Below the pieces are notes generated by a model. It made no database searches and was not told the origin of the DNA. It was given only the letters and a program-made list of their open reading frames with translations. DNA of 64,000 nucleotides. Origin: an uncultured bacterium (GTDB lineage Bacteria; Bacteroidota; Bacteroidia; Bacteroidales; Bacteroidaceae). Of this stretch, positions 25,768 to 34,747 are shown one piece after another. The translations under genes were made by a program, and so were the position numbers. The stretch is taken from assembly GCA_905215345.1 (NCBI GenBank), contig CAJMPR010000015.1, positions 1 through 64,000 on the forward strand. Reading direction: 5' to 3'. Numbering within the stretch: the stretch's first letter is position 1; each line of letters starts with the position of its first letter.

Positions 25768-28700
25768 ATTTGTTCTATTTGCTCTTCTTCAACATACCAC
25801 AGATATCCTCTTATCTTCTCCGCCTCATATCCCATGCGGATAAGTAGTTGCATATATCCTTGTACCTGTTTGTTATACTTCTTATTCGGTTTACCGAATT
25901 TAAAGTCTATAACTACTATTTCTCCATTGCGCATCATTACACGGTCAGGGCGACGTGTACGAAGTTCTCCGTTTTCCTGCCAGATGATGTCGCACTCATT
26001 GAATAGTTGCCAGGTTCCCGAATACCAATCTTTTACTTGGGGTAGAGAGAAAGCACGTTGCGTAAGTTCACGTATTTCCTCTTCTGTTTCGGTACGCCCG
26101 ATAATACCCTCAAACACAAGCCTGCTGATGGCATCGTCAATATCAGCATCCGTTTCAATGGCGGAGAAAAGCGTATGCAGCAAGCGTCCGCGATTAATAA
26201 AACGTTGGGCGGATTCGGTTTCATCTACGCCTGCAATAAAATCGGCTGAACGGTTGGATTGGCGAAACTCGATGTCATGTCGCATACTTTCCATATGTAC
26301 GGGGAGTTTCACCGAACTTTGTGCCAACTTGTTGACGACAGGGGCAGGAGAGGAGACGCTATTATCCGGGGTTATATCTGAAGGGCATAATGTTCCGCTT
26401 TCATAAATACCTTCTTCTTCATCCCAACTACCTTCACCCATTTTAACCACTTGAGTTAAAGCGGTGGAAAGTAGTTCGGACATAGTACCTTTCTGGTCTT
26501 TCTTACTCCATATTATCAAGTTCTTCCCGGCACGTGTAAATGCCACATAAAGAAGATTCAGGTTATCAACCCATAACTGTAAGCGTTCATTCAGATAATC
26601 CTGACGATAAACAGATTCCGCCATTGTAGCGGAGTAGTTTACAGGTACCAGGTCTATTGCGTTATACGGATCTTCGGGAGCAGTACACCACACTAACTGA
26701 TTGTACGTTTCGTTTTCCATTTTCCAGTCACAGAAAGGAATCAGCACGGTGTGGAACTCTAAACCTTTTGATTTGTGGATGGAGAAAATCCGTATGCCGT
26801 CCATCTCGCCACTGGGAATTGTTTTAGAACAAAGCGTTTCATCCCAATAACGGATAAAACCGTCAAGATCGGAAGAATTATTTTGCAGGTATTCCGTCAC
26901 GGCATCGAAGAAAGAGAACAAGTAGGCATCCTGCTTCTCTATACTACTCATATTGAACAGTGTAAAGAGTTCTTCCAGTAGTTCGTACAAAGGCATCAAA
27001 CGCAATTCGGCTATGCGGGAGACGAAAGTAGTGGGCAGTAGTGCTTCGGGTGCGGAAGTGAAAAGATTGTTCCAGTCAGTAATTTCATCACTTGGAGGTT
27101 CGTTATTCTGAATGGAATTGAATGAGGTCTGTAAATTATAGTTGGCAATTAATGATGCTCTTGCAATCTTTTCTTCCGGGTTGGACAGATAGCGCAGTGC
27201 ATCAATCAGCATACAAACAGCCAGTGAGGCATCAAGCCGGAACGCTTCATCCGAAACGATAGACAGATGAAGTTCCTTGTCGAAATAGTCGGCAATGGGA
27301 GGGATGTTCTTGTTCTTTCGTACAAGAATCGTGATGTCATTCATCCGGATACCCTCTGCCAATAGGTGTTGTACTTCTTCACCCAAGGCTGTCAATGTTT
27401 TTTTCGTGTAGTTCTGCTCTTCGTCCGGTTCAAGAAAAGATATTTTGACATAACCTTTGGTTGTTGTTTTAGGAGACTCCTGGGCAACATCCGCATAAGC
27501 TCCTTTGAGTGGGAAGCATTCTTCTTTCAATTCTTCCAGATATACGCTATTCAGATAGTCTACTGCTGCGGTGAACAGCCGGTTATTGAAGTTGATGATA
27601 TTCGTTTCGCTTCTGCGATTGGTTTTCAATGTCTCTACGCGTACCGGGAATGGGAAGGGTTGCGAAGCCTGAGGATGGAGTCGTGATGTCTGAGAGTTTG
27701 ATGGGTTACCTAAACAGTTCAATATTCCCCAGTCACCGTTACGCCAACGATAAATGGATTGTTTCACGTCTCCTACAATCAAGCTGTCTGCTCCTTGCGA
27801 CAGTCCTTCTAACAGCAGAAGACGGAAATTATCCCATTGCATGCGGCTCGTATCCTGGAATTCGTCAATCATCACGTTACGAATGTTGGCGCCTATCTTT
27901 TCGAATACAAACGATGAATCTCCTTCACGTACCAACTTATGCAATAAAGCGTTGGTGTCTGATAACAGGAAACGGTTATGTTCCCGATTCAGAGTACGCA
28001 CTTCTTCGTCAATATGGCTCAAAAGTTGCAACTTGTTGAGATGTTGTAACGAAAGTCGGCAACTGTTTACCGTGCGGTTCTTCTGAGGACGTAATCTCTC
28101 GGCATCCTGAAGGAGAGGAATCAGACTGGTTTCTGCCAACCGGATAATATCATCCTTGCGTGAGGATGTTTTCGTAGCCCAATTCTTGGCATCATCCAGA
28201 CTGTTCTGCAGGGTGGCGTTCATTACGTCTTTGTCCGTCAGTTTGCCGTCACGCAACTTGCGAAAATAACTGCCTATACTACGTGCACCGCCCTTCAAAT
28301 CTTCGGCAGTGAGTGCATGGCCTTCCAGTTCGCCTTCAAACTGGTCATAGAAACCTTTCATCTGTTCCAAAGCAGCGGTTTCCATTTCCCGTAATACATC
28401 TCGATAGAGTTTTAAAGTTTCGGGAGTACGGAGTTTCAGGCGTAACCCCTCTCCACGTTCTATGTAACTCTCGTCAAAAATGTTTCGTCCGAAGCTTTTT
28501 ACTTCGTTGGATACATTCCAGCGTTTGTCATCGGCAATACGTTCGTTGATATAATCCAACAGCCACGCCAGAACGGATGAGGTAGGAGTGAGCTTTTCGA
28601 TAAGACTGTCTACGGCATCGCTCAATACCTCGGCATTATTCAATTCTATATTCAGGTTGGGACTGAGTTCCAACTCGCGGGCAAGGTTGCGCATAACGGA

Positions 28701-29081
28701 TTGGAAGAAAGAGTCAATAGTCTCTACACGGAAACGACTGTAATCGTGCAACATATATTGCAATGCCATTCCCGCCCGTTGCCGTATTTCTACATCCCCG
28801 TATCCTTCTGCCTCTTTAATTTTTAATTTTTCATCTTTAATTTTCCCTATCTCTTCTTTTATACGGTTGAGATAGGCCTCCGAAGCCGAATCTCCTTGCC
28901 AGATACCGTAAAGCTGGGTTAAGATGCGTTCCTTCATCTCAGCCGTTGCTTTATTGGTAAAGGTTACGGCCAGTATATGGCGATAGGCGCACGGGTTGAG
29001 TATCAGGTGCTTGATGTATTCCACTGCCAATGTGAAGGTCTTTCCCGAACCGGCAGAGGCTTTATATACTAATAATTCCAT
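25764..29081 (-). CDS. addA: AddA-like UvrD/Rep helicase-exonuclease
   Basis: 1105 residues from ATG 29081; the in-frame TTG at 29093 is less likely because MELLVYKASAGSGKT places the Walker A at the very start, as in the family. The SF1 helicase motifs continue with NVMIDEFQDTSRMQW (Walker B), VGDVKQSIYRWRNGD and IFSIHKSKGLEFHTV. The C-terminal nuclease shows PDRVMMRNGEIVVIDFKFGK, the DxK of RecB nucleases. It acts with AddB in double-strand break repair in the cytoplasm. A -7 box lies at 29109-29116 and a palindrome array about 170 nt further upstream. Confidence 0.92.
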   Translation of the reverse strand: MELLVYKASAGSGKTFTLAVEYIKHLILNPCAYRHILAVTFTNKATAEMKERILTQLYGIWQGDSASEAYLNRIKEEIGKIKDEKLKIKEAEGYGDVEIRQRAGMALQYMLHDYSRFRVETIDSFFQSVMRNLARELELSPNLNIELNNAEVLSDAVDSLIEKLTPTSSVLAWLLDYINERIADDKRWNVSNEVKSFGRNIFDESYIERGEGLRLKLRTPETLKLYRDVLREMETAALEQMKGFYDQFEGELEGHALTAEDLKGGARSIGSYFRKLRDGKLTDKDVMNATLQNSLDDAKNWATKTSSRKDDIIRLAETSLIPLLQDAERLRPQKNRTVNSCRLSLQHLNKLQLLSHIDEEVRTLNREHNRFLLSDTNALLHKLVREGDSSFVFEKIGANIRNVMIDEFQDTSRMQWDNFRLLLLEGLSQGADSLIVGDVKQSIYRWRNGDWGILNCLGNPSNSQTSRLHPQASQPFPFPVRVETLKTNRRSETNIINFNNRLFTAAVDYLNSVYLEELKEECFPLKGAYADVAQESPKTTTKGYVKISFLEPDEEQNYTKKTLTALGEEVQHLLAEGIRMNDITILVRKNKNIPPIADYFDKELHLSIVSDEAFRLDASLAVCMLIDALRYLSNPEEKIARASLIANYNLQTSFNSIQNNEPPSDEITDWNNLFTSAPEALLPTTFVSRIAELRLMPLYELLEELFTLFNMSSIEKQDAYLFSFFDAVTEYLQNNSSDLDGFIRYWDETLCSKTIPSGEMDGIRIFSIHKSKGLEFHTVLIPFCDWKMENETYNQLVWCTAPEDPYNAIDLVPVNYSATMAESVYRQDYLNERLQLWVDNLNLLYVAFTRAGKNLIIWSKKDQKGTMSELLSTALTQVVKMGEGSWDEEEGIYESGTLCPSDITPDNSVSSPAPVVNKLAQSSVKLPVHMESMRHDIEFRQSNRSADFIAGVDETESAQRFINRGRLLHTLFSAIETDADIDDAISRLVFEGIIGRTETEEEIRELTQRAFSLPQVKDWYSGTWQLFNECDIIWQENGELRTRRPDRVMMRNGEIVVIDFKFGKPNKKYNKQVQGYMQLLIRMGYEAEKIRGYLWYVEEEQIEQI

Positions 29082-29108
29082 GTGAAATTGCAACGTTGAG
29101 TTTGACTA

Positions 29109-29116
29109 CAAACATA
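29109..29116 (-). promoter_or_regulatory. -7 box for addAB
   Basis: The minus strand reads TATGTTTG (TAnnTTTG), 28 nt upstream of ATG 29081, supporting that start over TTG 29093. Confidence 0.5.
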
Positions 29117-29282
29117 CGCAAAATATATGAGAAAAAGCGCTGGGGGAATTAGTTTATTGGACTTATACGGAGGAAAAAGGGATTAATTCAGCCACAGGAT
29201 AAATGAATTAATCTGCTTGTAACCCTGATAAACTGTTTTTGGTAAATGGCTTAAAATGAATAGTATGCATGTACCAATCCAA

Positions 29283-29385
29283 TACCACAGTTTGGTACTT
29301 GAAATACCAACGGTTGGTATATAAAATACCAGCCGTTGGTATCTTCCGTACCAAAGCGTGGTACTTCATGTACCAATGGTTGGTA
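29283..29385. repeat. Array of five palindromes at exact 22-nt period
   Basis: Five 15-nt dyads of the form TACCAa-N3-tTGGTA begin at 29283, 29305, 29327, 29349 and 29371, each exactly 22 nt after the last. Two are perfect (TACCAACGGTTGGTA and TACCAATGGTTGGTA); the others differ at one or two arm positions. The 7-nt spacers are unrelated. A partial unit (TACCAA at 29272) precedes them. The array fills the 319-nt gap between the end of the bile salt hydrolase gene (stop at 29401) and addA; the rest of the gap (29117-29260) shows nothing else. Confidence 0.85.
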
Positions 29386-29400
29386 TTTTTAATCTCTTAC

Positions 29401-30456
29401 TTACATAACCGGCGTCTGAAACAGGAATGTAAAAGAAGGACTGTCCTTTAAATCTTTAACCGCATCTCCCGCATATATTTCGCCGTTTGTCAAAGCGAGT
29501 TTTTTGATGCCGGCTTTCGGACTGAAATCTATCTTTTTCAAATCGAGCCAGAAGAGATTCGGTGTTAAGGTAGATTCGAAGTAATATACTTTATTCTTTT
29601 GATCAGAGACAGAACGCCAACGGGTAGAAGATATTTCAGGCCTTTCGGGAGTGGTAATTCCATATGGTACGGATACATTACGTATTACACTTAATACACT
29701 GGGTACGGCAATTTTTGCGTCCGAAGTCTGTGGAATAGCATGTATGTAGAACGATGCACGGGCAAAGCGGTCGCTGGAACGGTTTGTTCCCGGCAACATG
29801 TGTAAACCGCCTACTTCTTTCCAATAATCGTTGACGGCTAACTGGAGCTCATACCGAGGAGAGTTTGTCATCACCTGGTATTCCTTTCCCTCATGGATAT
29901 CGAGTTTTCCGTCCAGATATTCCAGAATAGCGGTGTTTCCGGTTTCATCCGTGATAGCCAGATGGAGGGTAGAGGCTGAACCATTCGGCATTTGGGGAGC
30001 ATCAATGCGGAAAGTCTCTTTCTTTAACTCATCGACAGCCTCGCGAACGGTAGCAAAATTATCGAGCACATATTGTGTCCAAATGCTGATTCCCATAGTA
30101 GGACGGGTATCCCCGGGACGATCGTATATGGATTCTGGTAAGAACAGCAGACTGGCAACCAATCCTTTCTCATTCATGCCGTCACACGTACCTATATCAT
30201 ATCCGGTGGCAATGACGCTGCCATACTTTGAAGTCCAGTTGACGGTTTTACCTTTGTTGTAACCGGCTCTTTGTATACCTCGCGGAAATACGTATAGGTT
30301 ACTCATAATGTCCTCTTTCCAGTCCATTGTACGCCCTGTGATAACCATGTTGTCCGGACCGATATATGTGGCACGCGTACAAGCTTCCGCTTGTTGTGCG
30401 CCTGTTGCAACTATCAATCCCATGGCGATAATTGCAGTTTTAGTGAGTCTGTTCAT
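29401..30456 (-). CDS. bsh: Bile salt hydrolase (choloylglycine hydrolase family)
   Basis: 351 residues. The signal peptide ends at Ala25, exposing Cys26 as the N-terminal nucleophile (EACTRATY). Other expected active-site residues are visible: Arg42 and Asp45 in GRTMDW, Asn95 in DGMNEKGL, Asn198 in VMTNSPRYELQ, and arginines in GTNRSSDRFARASFY. It hydrolyses the amide bond of glycine- or taurine-conjugated bile acids, probably in the periplasm. It reads very like the characterised Bacteroides BSHs. A close penicillin-V-acylase activity cannot be excluded by sequence alone. No partner gene is adjacent; downstream is the palindrome array. Confidence 0.92.
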   Translation of the reverse strand: MNRLTKTAIIAMGLIVATGAQQAEACTRATYIGPDNMVITGRTMDWKEDIMSNLYVFPRGIQRAGYNKGKTVNWTSKYGSVIATGYDIGTCDGMNEKGLVASLLFLPESIYDRPGDTRPTMGISIWTQYVLDNFATVREAVDELKKETFRIDAPQMPNGSASTLHLAITDETGNTAILEYLDGKLDIHEGKEYQVMTNSPRYELQLAVNDYWKEVGGLHMLPGTNRSSDRFARASFYIHAIPQTSDAKIAVPSVLSVIRNVSVPYGITTPERPEISSTRWRSVSDQKNKVYYFESTLTPNLFWLDLKKIDFSPKAGIKKLALTNGEIYAGDAVKDLKDSPSFTFLFQTPVM

Positions 30457-30574
30457 TTCCTTTTATATTTTAAATGATTAATAATCTGTTTAATAGTATA
30501 TAACAACAGAGAACTAATCTGGTTTTCAATAAAAGGAGAATTTCTATTGTAAACGATATAGGATAGAAGGTTTC

Positions 30575-32629
30575 TTACTTTTCTTTCAGCAATTCTTCCA
30601 TCTTCAGAACTTCGTCGCGGTATTGGGCGGCTTCGATGAAATCGAGTTTCTTGGCGGCTTCCTGCATAAGTTTCTTGGTACGTTCAATGCTCTTTTCAAG
30701 CTGGGTGCGATTCATATATTGAACGATTGGGTCAGCAGCGATAGTTGTAGTGCTTTCTTGTTCCACATATGGACGCGGGGCAGAACCGGAAATCTTATCT
30801 TTACCTGAACCGGCTTCGGCAAATCCTTCTGCACCACCAAACACATTGAGGTTCTTGGCTTTTTTGATTTGCTGGGGAGTGATGCCATGCTCCTCGTTAT
30901 ACTTCAACTGTTTTTCGCGTCGGCGATTGGTTTCGTCGATAGTCAGTTGCATGCTTTCCGTAATTTTATCAGCATACATGATAACCATTCCGTTTACGTT
31001 ACGGGCAGCACGTCCGGCGGTCTGTGTGAGCGAACGGTGGGAGCGGAGGAAACCTTCTTTATCTGCATCGAGGATAGCGACAAGAGAAACCTCCGGCAAA
31101 TCCAGACCTTCGCGCAAAAGATTAACACCGACAAGTACGTCATACAAACCCTCACGGAGGTCACTCATAATCTTTACACGTTCCAATGTGTCGACATCGC
31201 TATGGATATAGTTACATTTTACATTGTTATTAAGTAGATATTCCGTTAACTCTTCCGCCATACGCTTGGTAAGAGTGGTTACGAGTGTACGCTCATTCTT
31301 TTCGATGCGCAACTGGATTTCTTCCATCAAGTCGTCTATCTGGTTGTGGCTGGGACGAACTTCGATAATAGGGTCCAACAGGCCCGTGGGACGTATCACT
31401 TGTTCTACGACGATACCCTCGGATTGTATCAACTCATAGTCGGCAGGGGTAGCACTGACGTATATCACTTGCTTGGCCATCGTCTCGAATTCTTCGAACT
31501 TCAACGGACGGTTATCCATTGCGGCAGGTAAACGGAAGCCATATTCCACAAGATTGGTCTTCCGGGCACGGTCACCACCATACATGGCACGTATCTGCGG
31601 AACACTGACATGACTTTCATCAATGACAATCAGGAAATCTTCGGGGAAGAAGTCCAGCAGACAGTAAGGACGAGTACCCGGGGCACGTCCGTCAAAGTAG
31701 CGCGAATAGTTTTCAATACCTGAACAGTGCCCTAATTCGCGTATCATCTCCATGTCATACGTAACACGTTCCTGTAAGCGTTTGGCTTCAAATGGGCGCC
31801 CTTCATTTTCAAACCATTGCACCTGTTTATGCAAGTCGTCTTCTATCTCGTGAATGGCACGTATGGTAGCTTCCTTGGTAGTCATGAAGAGGTTGGCTGG
31901 ATATATTTTGTAAGCATCGAATTTTGCAATCGTCACTCCGCTGACAGGATCAACTTCCTCAATACTATCCACTTCATCCCCCCAGAAAACGATGCGTAGC
32001 AGGTTATCTGCATAAGCCAGATAAATATCTACGGTATCACCTTTTACACGGAAATTACCACGGTTCAAGTCTATGTCGTTACGTACATAAAGACTATCTA
32101 CGAGGCGGCGCAGAAAGACATTACGGCTGAAGTTTTTGCCCTGTTGCACTTCTATTACATTATTATAGAAATCTGAAGGGTTTCCCATACCGTAAATACA
32201 TGATACGGAAGATACAACGACTACATCCTTACGACCTGAGAGCAGGGCGGAAGTGGCGGCCAGACGCAGCTTATCAATCTCGTCATTTATAGCAAGGTCC
32301 TTTTCTATGTAAGTATCCGAAGAAGGGAGATATGCTTCGGGCTGGTAGTAATCATAATAAGATACGTAGTATTCTACCGCATTGTTTGGAAAAAAACCTT
32401 TGAACTCACTGTATAATTGTGCTGCCAGTGTCTTGTTATGACTCAATATCAAGGTCGGCTTGTTGACATTGGCAATGACATTGGCGATGGTAAATGTTTT
32501 TCCCGAACCTGTAACCCCAAGTAATGTCTGGGCGGGAACTTCTTCGAGTACACCTTCAGTGAGTTGTGCAATAGCTTCCGGTTGGTCACCGGTAGGCTGA
32601 TAGGCGGATGTTAATTCAAATTTGTTCAT
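30575..32629 (-). CDS. uvrB: Excinuclease ABC subunit B
   Basis: 684 residues, the usual UvrB length. Walker A GVTGSGKTFTIAN sits near residue 40. The beta-hairpin region YYVSYYDYYQPEAYLP inserts between DNA strands; helicase motif VI is TQTAGRAARNVNG; and the C-terminal UVR helix pair (LEKSIERTKKLMQEAAKKLD) binds UvrC. It verifies lesions handed over by UvrA in nucleotide excision repair. Its promoter region is shared divergently with paaK. uvrA lies about 7 kb away on the other strand, so the two are separate transcription units. Confidence 0.97.
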   Translation of the reverse strand: MNKFELTSAYQPTGDQPEAIAQLTEGVLEEVPAQTLLGVTGSGKTFTIANVIANVNKPTLILSHNKTLAAQLYSEFKGFFPNNAVEYYVSYYDYYQPEAYLPSSDTYIEKDLAINDEIDKLRLAATSALLSGRKDVVVVSSVSCIYGMGNPSDFYNNVIEVQQGKNFSRNVFLRRLVDSLYVRNDIDLNRGNFRVKGDTVDIYLAYADNLLRIVFWGDEVDSIEEVDPVSGVTIAKFDAYKIYPANLFMTTKEATIRAIHEIEDDLHKQVQWFENEGRPFEAKRLQERVTYDMEMIRELGHCSGIENYSRYFDGRAPGTRPYCLLDFFPEDFLIVIDESHVSVPQIRAMYGGDRARKTNLVEYGFRLPAAMDNRPLKFEEFETMAKQVIYVSATPADYELIQSEGIVVEQVIRPTGLLDPIIEVRPSHNQIDDLMEEIQLRIEKNERTLVTTLTKRMAEELTEYLLNNNVKCNYIHSDVDTLERVKIMSDLREGLYDVLVGVNLLREGLDLPEVSLVAILDADKEGFLRSHRSLTQTAGRAARNVNGMVIMYADKITESMQLTIDETNRRREKQLKYNEEHGITPQQIKKAKNLNVFGGAEGFAEAGSGKDKISGSAPRPYVEQESTTTIAADPIVQYMNRTQLEKSIERTKKLMQEAAKKLDFIEAAQYRDEVLKMEELLKEK

Positions 32630-32666
32630 TATATCTCTTTAGCGGTGGCAATATTCGGTAAAATCT

Positions 32667-32697
32667 TTGAGATAAACAAAAATATTTGTTTACTTTG
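32667..32697. promoter_or_regulatory. Divergent promoters of uvrB and paaK
   Basis: Forward: TTG (32667-32669), 20 nt, TTACTTTG (32690-32697), a near match ahead of paaK. Reverse: the minus strand reads TATTTTTG at 32677-32684 for uvrB. The two overlap, so transcription in one direction could hinder the other. Confidence 0.5.
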
Positions 32698-32735
32698 CAG
32701 CAATTAATAACCATTCACATAATACAACGAACAAC

Positions 32736-34034
32736 ATGATTTGGAACGAAAGTATTGAATGCATGGATCGCGAAAGTCTTCGTAAGATTCAAGGCATTCG
32801 TCTTAAAAAAACTGTGGAGCGTGTATATCATGATACTCCTTTCTATCGTAAAAAGATGCAGGAACTGGGAGTTACTCCCGATGACATAAATAGCATTGAC
32901 GATATTGTAAAACTTCCTTTTACCACTAAATATGATCTTCGGGATAATTATCCTTTTGGCCTTTGTGCTGTGCCTATGAGCCAGATTGTACGTATTCACG
33001 CTTCTTCCGGTACTACCGGAAAACCTACCGTAGTGGGATATACTCGTAAAGACCTTTCGGTTTGGGCGGAATGTCTTTCACGTGCTTTTACAGCCTATGG
33101 AGCCAGTAGTGCAGATATATTCCAGGTATCCTACGGATATGGACTTTTTACCGGTGGATTGGGAGCTCATGCAGGTGCTGAAAACATTGGTGCATCAGTT
33201 ATTCCGATGTCCAGTGGCAATACGGAGAAACAGATTACTTTAATGCATGACTTTGGATCGACAGTGCTTTGTTGTACACCTTCTTATGCATTATATCTGG
33301 CCGACGCTATCAAAGATTCCGGTTTCCCCCGTGAAGAGTTTAAACTGAAAGCGGGTGCTTTCGGTGCAGAACCGTGGACGGAGAGCATGCGCCGGGATAT
33401 TGAAACAAAATTAGGTATCAAGGCTTATGATATCTATGGACTGAGTGAAATTGCCGGTCCGGGTGTGGGATATGAATGTGAATGTCAACATGGTACGCAT
33501 CTAAATGAAGACCATTACTTTCCCGAAATAATAGATCCGAATACCCTTGAACCGGTTGCGTCTGGTGAAACCGGTGAGCTGGTGTTTACCCATCTTACCA
33601 AAGAAGGAATGCCGTTATTACGTTATCGCACCAAAGACCTTACTTCCTTGCATTACGACAAATGTTCCTGCGGACGTACCTTGGTTCGTATGGATCGTAT
33701 TCTTGGACGTAGCGATGATATGCTTATTATTCGTGGTGTCAATGTATTTCCTACACAAATTGAATCCGTTATTCTTGAAATGCCGGAATTCGAACCGCAT
33801 TATCTTTTGGTGGTTGATCGTAAAAACAATACGGATACAATGGAACTACAGGTTGAAGTTCGTCCGGAATACTATTCCGATGAAATCAATAGAATGTTGG
33901 CGTTGAAGAAGAAGCTGACCGGACGCTTGCAAAGCGTACTCGGTTTGGGAGTAGAGGTCCGGCTGGTAGAACCACGCAGTATTGAACGTAGTGTAGGTAA
34001 AGCTAAACGTGTAATTGATAATAGAAAACTATAA
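32736..34034 (+). CDS. paaK: Phenylacetate-CoA ligase
   Basis: 432 residues, adenylate-forming superfamily. SSGTTGKPTVVGYTRKDL (about 90-107) is the AMP/ATP-binding P-loop; YGLSEIAGPGVGYEC and ARTL-type C-terminal motifs (SDDMLIIRGVNVFPTQIE) match PaaK. Cysteines at ECECQHG and CSCGR may bind zinc, as in related structures. It activates aryl acetates such as phenylacetate (or indoleacetate) with CoA and ATP. The rest of the paa degradation pathway is absent here, so in this anaerobe it more probably serves uptake or synthesis of aromatic amino acids by reductive carboxylation. An ACT-domain gene follows. Confidence 0.92.
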   Translation: MIWNESIECMDRESLRKIQGIRLKKTVERVYHDTPFYRKKMQELGVTPDDINSIDDIVKLPFTTKYDLRDNYPFGLCAVPMSQIVRIHASSGTTGKPTVVGYTRKDLSVWAECLSRAFTAYGASSADIFQVSYGYGLFTGGLGAHAGAENIGASVIPMSSGNTEKQITLMHDFGSTVLCCTPSYALYLADAIKDSGFPREEFKLKAGAFGAEPWTESMRRDIETKLGIKAYDIYGLSEIAGPGVGYECECQHGTHLNEDHYFPEIIDPNTLEPVASGETGELVFTHLTKEGMPLLRYRTKDLTSLHYDKCSCGRTLVRMDRILGRSDDMLIIRGVNVFPTQIESVILEMPEFEPHYLLVVDRKNNTDTMELQVEVRPEYYSDEINRMLALKKKLTGRLQSVLGLGVEVRLVEPRSIERSVGKAKRVIDNRKL

Positions 34035-34035
34035 T

Positions 34036-34101
34036 TTAGTTATGAGTTATAAGTTATGAGTGTTCCTGCCATAACTTAATAACTCATAACTTATAACTAA
34101 T
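34036..34101. repeat. Inverted AT-rich repeat, GTTATAAGTTAT family
   Basis: AGTTATAAGTTATGAG (34045-34060) pairs with CTCATAACTTATAACT (34083-34098), with near-symmetric flanks. It fills the gap between paaK and the ACT gene. The same units recur at 39233-39330, 44341-44446 and 45044-45089. Confidence 0.75.
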
Positions 34102-34113
34102 AAAGTAACAGTC

Positions 34114-34539
34114 ATGGTAGCAAAACAACTTTCCATTTTTTTGGAGAACAAGTCCGGTCGCCTTACGGAAGTGACGGAAGTTCTGGCCAGAGAAGGGGTG
34201 AACCTTTCTGCTCTCTGTATAGCCGAAAATGCTGATTTCGGTATATTACGTGGTATTGTTTCCGAACCGGATAAGGCATATAAAGCTTTAAAAGATAATC
34301 ACTTTGCAGTCAACGTGACCGATGTGGTAGGTATCAGTTGTCCTAATATTCCCGGTTCGTTGTCTAAAGTACTTCGTTGTCTTTCTGACGAAGGAGTGTT
34401 TATTGAATATATGTACTCCTTTGCCAACGGTCAGACAGCTAATGTTATTATTCGTCCCAATGACATGGAAAACTGTATCCGTGTGTTAATGGAGAAGAAA
34501 GTCGACCTGTTGGCTGCAAGCGATTTGTATAAACTGTAA
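34114..34539 (+). CDS. Tandem ACT-domain protein
   Basis: 141 residues made of two ACT domains: QLSIFLENKSGRLTEVTEVL (about 5-24) and DVVGISCPNIPGSLSKVLRC (about 70-89). Each carries the NxPGxL/KSGRL-type ligand loop that binds amino acids. In Bacteroides this gene regularly follows paaK. It may sense an aromatic amino acid and modulate the ligase, but that is inference from position. The gap contains an inverted repeat, so the genes may share a transcript with a hairpin between them. Confidence 0.88.
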   Translation: MVAKQLSIFLENKSGRLTEVTEVLAREGVNLSALCIAENADFGILRGIVSEPDKAYKALKDNHFAVNVTDVVGISCPNIPGSLSKVLRCLSDEGVFIEYMYSFANGQTANVIIRPNDMENCIRVLMEKKVDLLAASDLYKL

Positions 34540-34549
34540 AGTAGGTATG

Positions 34550-34619
34550 AAGTTTAAAGTATGAAATATAACTGTGTGACATGATAGTGCAGCTTTATAC
34601 TTCATACTTTATACTTTTT
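34550..34619 (+). terminator. Terminator after ACT gene
   Basis: AAGTTTAAAGTATGAA (34550-34565) pairs with TTCATACTTTATACTT (34601-34616) with one mismatch, followed by a T-run to 34619. The long 35-nt loop makes it a less typical intrinsic terminator. Confidence 0.6.
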
Positions 34620-34695
34620 CTTCCCCTATCTCTCTCCGTTCGTCGATAATCCCTTCTTGTTCGTCTTTGTTTTTGAAAAATTAAGGCTCGTATCG

Positions 34696-34726
34696 TTGCT
34701 TTATTCGTGTCGAACCTCTATCTTTG
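34696..34726 (+). promoter_or_regulatory. Promoter of bamD-rpoZ-DUF4293
   Basis: TTG (34696-34698), 20 nt, TATCTTTG (34719-34726): a full-consensus Bacteroidetes promoter with a leader of roughly 15 nt to ATG 34748. Confidence 0.75.
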
Positions 34727-34747
34727 CACATTATTTGACTAAAAGTA

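Noticed and set aside
25750..26406. 218-codon frame on the plus strand
   Set aside because: Opposite the conserved nuclease end of addA; Ser/Arg-rich shadow sequence.
29283..29385. Palindrome array considered as CRISPR
   Set aside because: Units are 15 nt with 7-nt gaps; there are no 25-40-nt spacers and no cas genes in the window.
32736..34034. paaK as evidence of an aerobic phenylacetate degradation operon
   Set aside because: No other paa genes are near; the neighbour is only an ACT-domain gene.
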